Part shown: in pieces, positions 5,358 through 7,712 of the stretch
How positions within the stretch are numbered: the first letter of the stretch is position 1
Layout of the letters: the number at the start of each line of letters is the position of its first letter
NCBI GenBank assembly: GCA_019752775.1
Contig: JAIELU010000014.1
Coordinates: 1-7,712, forward strand
Source of the DNA: Campylobacterales bacterium
GTDB taxonomy: Bacteria > Campylobacterota > Campylobacteria > Campylobacterales > Arcobacteraceae
Direction of reading: 5' to 3'
Length of the DNA stretch: 7,712 bases
The notes under the pieces: model-generated
What the model saw: only the letters and a program-made list of their open reading frames with translations
Databases searched by the model: none
Told to the model about the DNA's origin: nothing
Made by a program: the position numbers and the translations under genes

Positions 5358-5612
5358 ATGAGCCCAGAAAAAGCACAAGCATACTGGAAAGAAAATATTT
5401 CTATGATTGTTAAACTTCTAATAGTTTGGTTTGTATTTTCTTTTGGTTGTGGAATTTTATTCATCAATGAACTTAATGCAATAGAAATTAGTGGAGTTAA
5501 ATTAGGTTATTGGTTTGCACAACAAGGTGCAATATATGTATTTGTTATCTTAATTTTTGTTTATGTAAAAGTAATGACAGGAATCGATGAAAAATATGGT
5601 GTAAATGAATAA
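5358..5612 (+). CDS. DUF4212 small subunit of sodium:solute symporter
   Basis: Small inner-membrane protein of the DUF4212 family, which is almost always encoded directly upstream of a VC_2705-type sodium:solute symporter and is regarded as its accessory subunit, in the manner of YjcH beside ActP. The 84 residues begin with the family-like MSPEKAQAYWKENISM, followed by two predicted membrane helices (about 16-37 and 55-73) separated by a short loop with GVKLGYWFAQQGAIYVF (46-62). The C-terminal GIDEKYGV tail is also typical. The start is firm: AAGGAG at 5346-5351, six bases before the ATG. It is followed after 9 bases by the symporter, whose ribosome site overlaps this gene's stop codon, so the two are co-translated. 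A role in stability or transport activity of the partner is plausible; the substrate is not evident from the sequence. Confidence 0.9.
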   Translation: MSPEKAQAYWKENISMIVKLLIVWFVFSFGCGILFINELNAIEISGVKLGYWFAQQGAIYVFVILIFVYVKVMTGIDEKYGVNE

Positions 5613-5621
5613 GGAATTGCT

Positions 5622-7517
5622 ATGGCCTTACAAACATTAATTTATCTATTTGTAGGTATCTCTTTTGCAATATATATTGGTATTGCACTTTGGGCAAAAG
5701 CTGATTCAACAAAAGAATTTTATGTTGCAGGTGGAGGAGTTCACCCTATTGCAAATGGAATGGCAACTGCTGCTGATTGGATGTCTGCTGCTTCATTTAT
5801 TTCTTTAGCTGGTATTATTTCTTTTCAAGGGTCTGATGGTGGTGCTTATTTAATGGGTTGGACAGGTGGATATGTTCTACTTGCAATGTTATTAGCTCCA
5901 TATTTAAGAAAATTTGGGAAATTTACTGTTCCTGATTTTGTAGGTGACAGATATTATTCAGATGTTGCAAGATTAGTAGCAATTATTGCAGTTATTTTCA
6001 TCTCTTTTACTTATGTTGCAGGACAAATGAGAGGTGTTGGAATTGTATTTTCTAGATTTTTACAAGTTGATATAAATACAGGTGTTATTATTGGTATGGC
6101 AATTGTATTTTTTTATTCAGTTCTTGGTGGAATGAAAGGGATTACATATACTCAAGTTGCACAATATGTAGTTATGATTTTTGCATATATGGTACCTGCA
6201 ATTTTTCTATCATTACAAGTTACTGATACTTTTTTACCACAATTAGGTATTTTTTCACAAACAACTTTTGCATTTAATACAGGTGTTCAAGTAATACCTG
6301 AGGGAACTTATTTATTACATGCACTTGATCAATCATTATTAGATTTAGGATTCAAAGCATATACAGAACCTGGTAATTTATGGAATATGTTTATGCTAAC
6401 AACTGCTTTAATGTTAGGAACAGCTGGTTTACCACATGTTATTGTAAGATTTTTTACAGTACCTACTGTTAAAGATGCAAGAATTTCTGCTGGTTGGGCA
6501 TTAGTATTTATTGCAATTATGTATACAACTATCTCTTCTGTTGCATCATTTTCAAGAATAAATTTAATAAAAAATGTTCAAAATGTTGAATATGAGTCAT
6601 TTGTTAATGGAGAATCTAAAAATATTGATGGAACTGAAAATAATGGGAAATGGTTTCAAACTTGGGAAAATGCTAATTTATTAGCATGGAATGATAGAAA
6701 TGGTGATGGCAAAATTCAATATGCATCAGGAGTTGCTTTTGATGCAAAAGGTGGGAAACCAACTTTTGATGAATTAAATAAAGCAAAAGATGGACATAAA
6801 TTAACTACTAATCCTAAAGGGACACCTGATGACTATGAACTTAGAAAAGGAAATGGAGTAGTTAACGAATTATATGTTGATGTAGATATTATGGTTCTAG
6901 CAAATCCAGAAATTGCAAATTTGCCTAATTGGGTAATAGCATTCATAGCAGCTGGAGGTTTAGCCGCCGCATTATCAACAGCAGCTGGTTTATTATTAGT
7001 AATTGCTTCATCAATTTCACATGATTTAATGGGACAAATTATATATAAAGATCAAGAAACTGGAAGATCAACTTTAAATGAAAAAACAGAATTAATGTGG
7101 GCTAGAATTTCTGCTATTGTTGCTGTTTTAATTGCTGGATATTTAGGTATAAATCCTCCTGCTTTTGTTGCACAAGTTGTTGCTTTTGCCTTTGGTTTAG
7201 CAGCTGCTGCATTTTTCCCTACAATTATTCTTGGAATATTTGATAAAAGAATGAATAAAGAAGGTGCAATTACTGGAATTATTGTTGGTTTAACTTTTAC
7301 TTTTACATATATAGTTTATTTTGTATTCTTAGGTGGTGATCCAAAAGATTATTTATTAGGGATTAATCCAACAGGAATTGGTGCACTTGGTGCTTTATTG
7401 CATTTTATCGTAGCATTAACTGTATCAAGAATGACTCCTCCTCCACCTGAACATATTCAAGAACTTGTTGAAAGAATAAGAATTCCCTCAGGCGTAGGTG
7501 AAGCTTTAGAACATTAA
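5622..7517 (+). CDS. Sodium:solute symporter, VC_2705 subfamily (putative acetate/short-carboxylate permease)
   Basis: Inner-membrane secondary transporter of the SSS family (LeuT fold) that couples sodium entry to solute uptake. About a dozen hydrophobic segments are visible. Family landmarks include KEFYVAGGGVHPIANGMATA (31-50), ADWMSAASFISLAG (51-64), GGMKGITYTQVAQYVVM (169-185), GTAGLPHVIVRFF (266-278) and GGLAAALSTAAGLLLVIASS (445-464), the last with the Ser/Thr region expected near the sodium site. Between membrane segments, about residues 313-425 form a large polar insertion that contains an EF-hand-like loop, DRNGDGKIQY (358-367). This insertion explains the 631-residue length compared with about 550 for ActP. 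The C-terminus ends in a proline-rich TPPPPEHIQELVERIRIP. AAGGA at 5611-5615 sets the start. It is the second gene of an operon with DUF4212 and ends at a terminator. Acetate is the usual guess for this group, but the substrate is not proved. Confidence 0.9.
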   Translation: MALQTLIYLFVGISFAIYIGIALWAKADSTKEFYVAGGGVHPIANGMATAADWMSAASFISLAGIISFQGSDGGAYLMGWTGGYVLLAMLLAPYLRKFGKFTVPDFVGDRYYSDVARLVAIIAVIFISFTYVAGQMRGVGIVFSRFLQVDINTGVIIGMAIVFFYSVLGGMKGITYTQVAQYVVMIFAYMVPAIFLSLQVTDTFLPQLGIFSQTTFAFNTGVQVIPEGTYLLHALDQSLLDLGFKAYTEPGNLWNMFMLTTALMLGTAGLPHVIVRFFTVPTVKDARISAGWALVFIAIMYTTISSVASFSRINLIKNVQNVEYESFVNGESKNIDGTENNGKWFQTWENANLLAWNDRNGDGKIQYASGVAFDAKGGKPTFDELNKAKDGHKLTTNPKGTPDDYELRKGNGVVNELYVDVDIMVLANPEIANLPNWVIAFIAAGGLAAALSTAAGLLLVIASSISHDLMGQIIYKDQETGRSTLNEKTELMWARISAIVAVLIAGYLGINPPAFVAQVVAFAFGLAAAAFFPTIILGIFDKRMNKEGAITGIIVGLTFTFTYIVYFVFLGGDPKDYLLGINPTGIGALGALLHFIVALTVSRMTPPPPEHIQELVERIRIPSGVGEALEH

Positions 7518-7527
7518 AAAATTTACT

Positions 7528-7557
7528 AAAAAGTATACCTTTTGGTATACTTTTTTT
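7528..7557 (+). terminator. Intrinsic terminator after the symporter
   Basis: A perfect 12-base stem AAAAAGTATACC (7528-7539) / GGTATACTTTTT (7544-7555) with a TTTT loop runs into a T run ending at 7557. It starts 10 bases after the symporter stop and closes the transporter operon. The A run on the left arm would also let it work from the opposite strand. Confidence 0.92.
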
Positions 7558-7582
7558 ACTTTCATAGATATTAGGTAAATTC

Positions 7583-7712
7583 ATGAGTATCCAAGACCAA
7601 AAAACATTTCTTTCAAATATTCATCCCTTTCAAGTTTTGACAGCAGAACAAATGGAAATATGTATAAAACATATGGATATTGCATATTATCCAAAAGATT
7701 CAATATTAATAA
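7583..7712 (+). CDS. Probable DUF294/CBS nucleotidyltransferase-like protein, N-terminal part (cut by window edge)
   Basis: Only the first 43 codons are present, open to the right edge. The ATG follows TTAGG (7571-7575) at good spacing. The visible sequence contains SNIHPFQVLTAEQMEICI (11-28) and MDIAYYPKDSILI (31-43). It resembles the beginning of the cyclic-nucleotide-binding-like domain that opens DUF294/CBS-domain nucleotidyltransferases, with the typical HPF and YYPKD-type beta strand. Such proteins are commonly encoded beside VC_2705-type symporters, often with a DNA polymerase III epsilon-like exonuclease, which supports the call. It may otherwise be a plain cyclic-nucleotide-binding or Crp-like protein; the fragment is too short to decide. 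A terminator separates it from the symporter, so it probably has its own promoter or depends on partial readthrough. Confidence 0.6.
   Translation, partial: MSIQDQKTFLSNIHPFQVLTAEQMEICIKHMDIAYYPKDSILI

Overview
The window is AT-rich chromosomal DNA. The best guess for its source is a Campylobacterota member of the Arcobacteraceae (Arcobacter-like). Reasons are the codon use, the short Helicobacter-type malate:quinone oxidoreductase, the TATAAT-dominated promoters with AAGGA-type ribosome sites, and the style of the Cache histidine kinase. This placement comes from recognising protein families by eye, not from a database search. No mobile element, CRISPR array, rRNA or phage gene was seen.

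Layout. Positions 1-211 (minus) hold the first 70 codons of isoleucyl-tRNA synthetase. A 245-base AT-rich divergent spacer follows, then mqo (457-1821), a strong stem-loop, and a stand-alone pncC/CinA C-terminal-type amidase (1919-2425). A perfect-consensus sigma70 promoter overlaps the 3' end of pncC and drives tRNA-Lys(TTT), tRNA-Glu(TTC) and tRNA-Val(TAC), which end at a long hairpin terminator. tRNA-Asp(GTC) follows as a separate unit. Next comes a translationally overlapping two-component pair: a Cache-domain membrane histidine kinase (2996-4582) and an OmpR-type response regulator (4563-5225). Downstream is a two-gene transporter operon: a DUF4212 small subunit (5358-5612) and a large sodium:solute symporter of the VC_2705 type (5622-7517), closed by a classic terminator. 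The window ends in the first 43 codons of what looks like a DUF294/CBS-type nucleotidyltransferase with an N-terminal cyclic-nucleotide-binding-like domain (from 7583).

How it may work together. The second half reads as a sense-and-import module. The kinase has an extracytoplasmic single-Cache domain of a type known in other proteins to bind small carboxylates. It would phosphorylate the regulator, which could act on the transporter promoter just downstream. That promoter has a TATAAT preceded, after exactly 10 bases, by two TGCTAC direct repeats with an 11-base period. This is the geometry used by PhoB/OmpR-family activators that stand in for a -35 element. DUF4212/SSS pairs are generally associated with acetate or other short carboxylate uptake, and Mqo in the first half oxidises malate into the quinone pool. 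A carboxylate-responsive circuit, analogous in role but not in architecture to CrbSR, is therefore the main hypothesis; it is an inference. The most notable local oddities are the tandem repeat, the degenerate G1 box of the kinase, and the EF-hand-like loop in a large extracytoplasmic insertion of the symporter.
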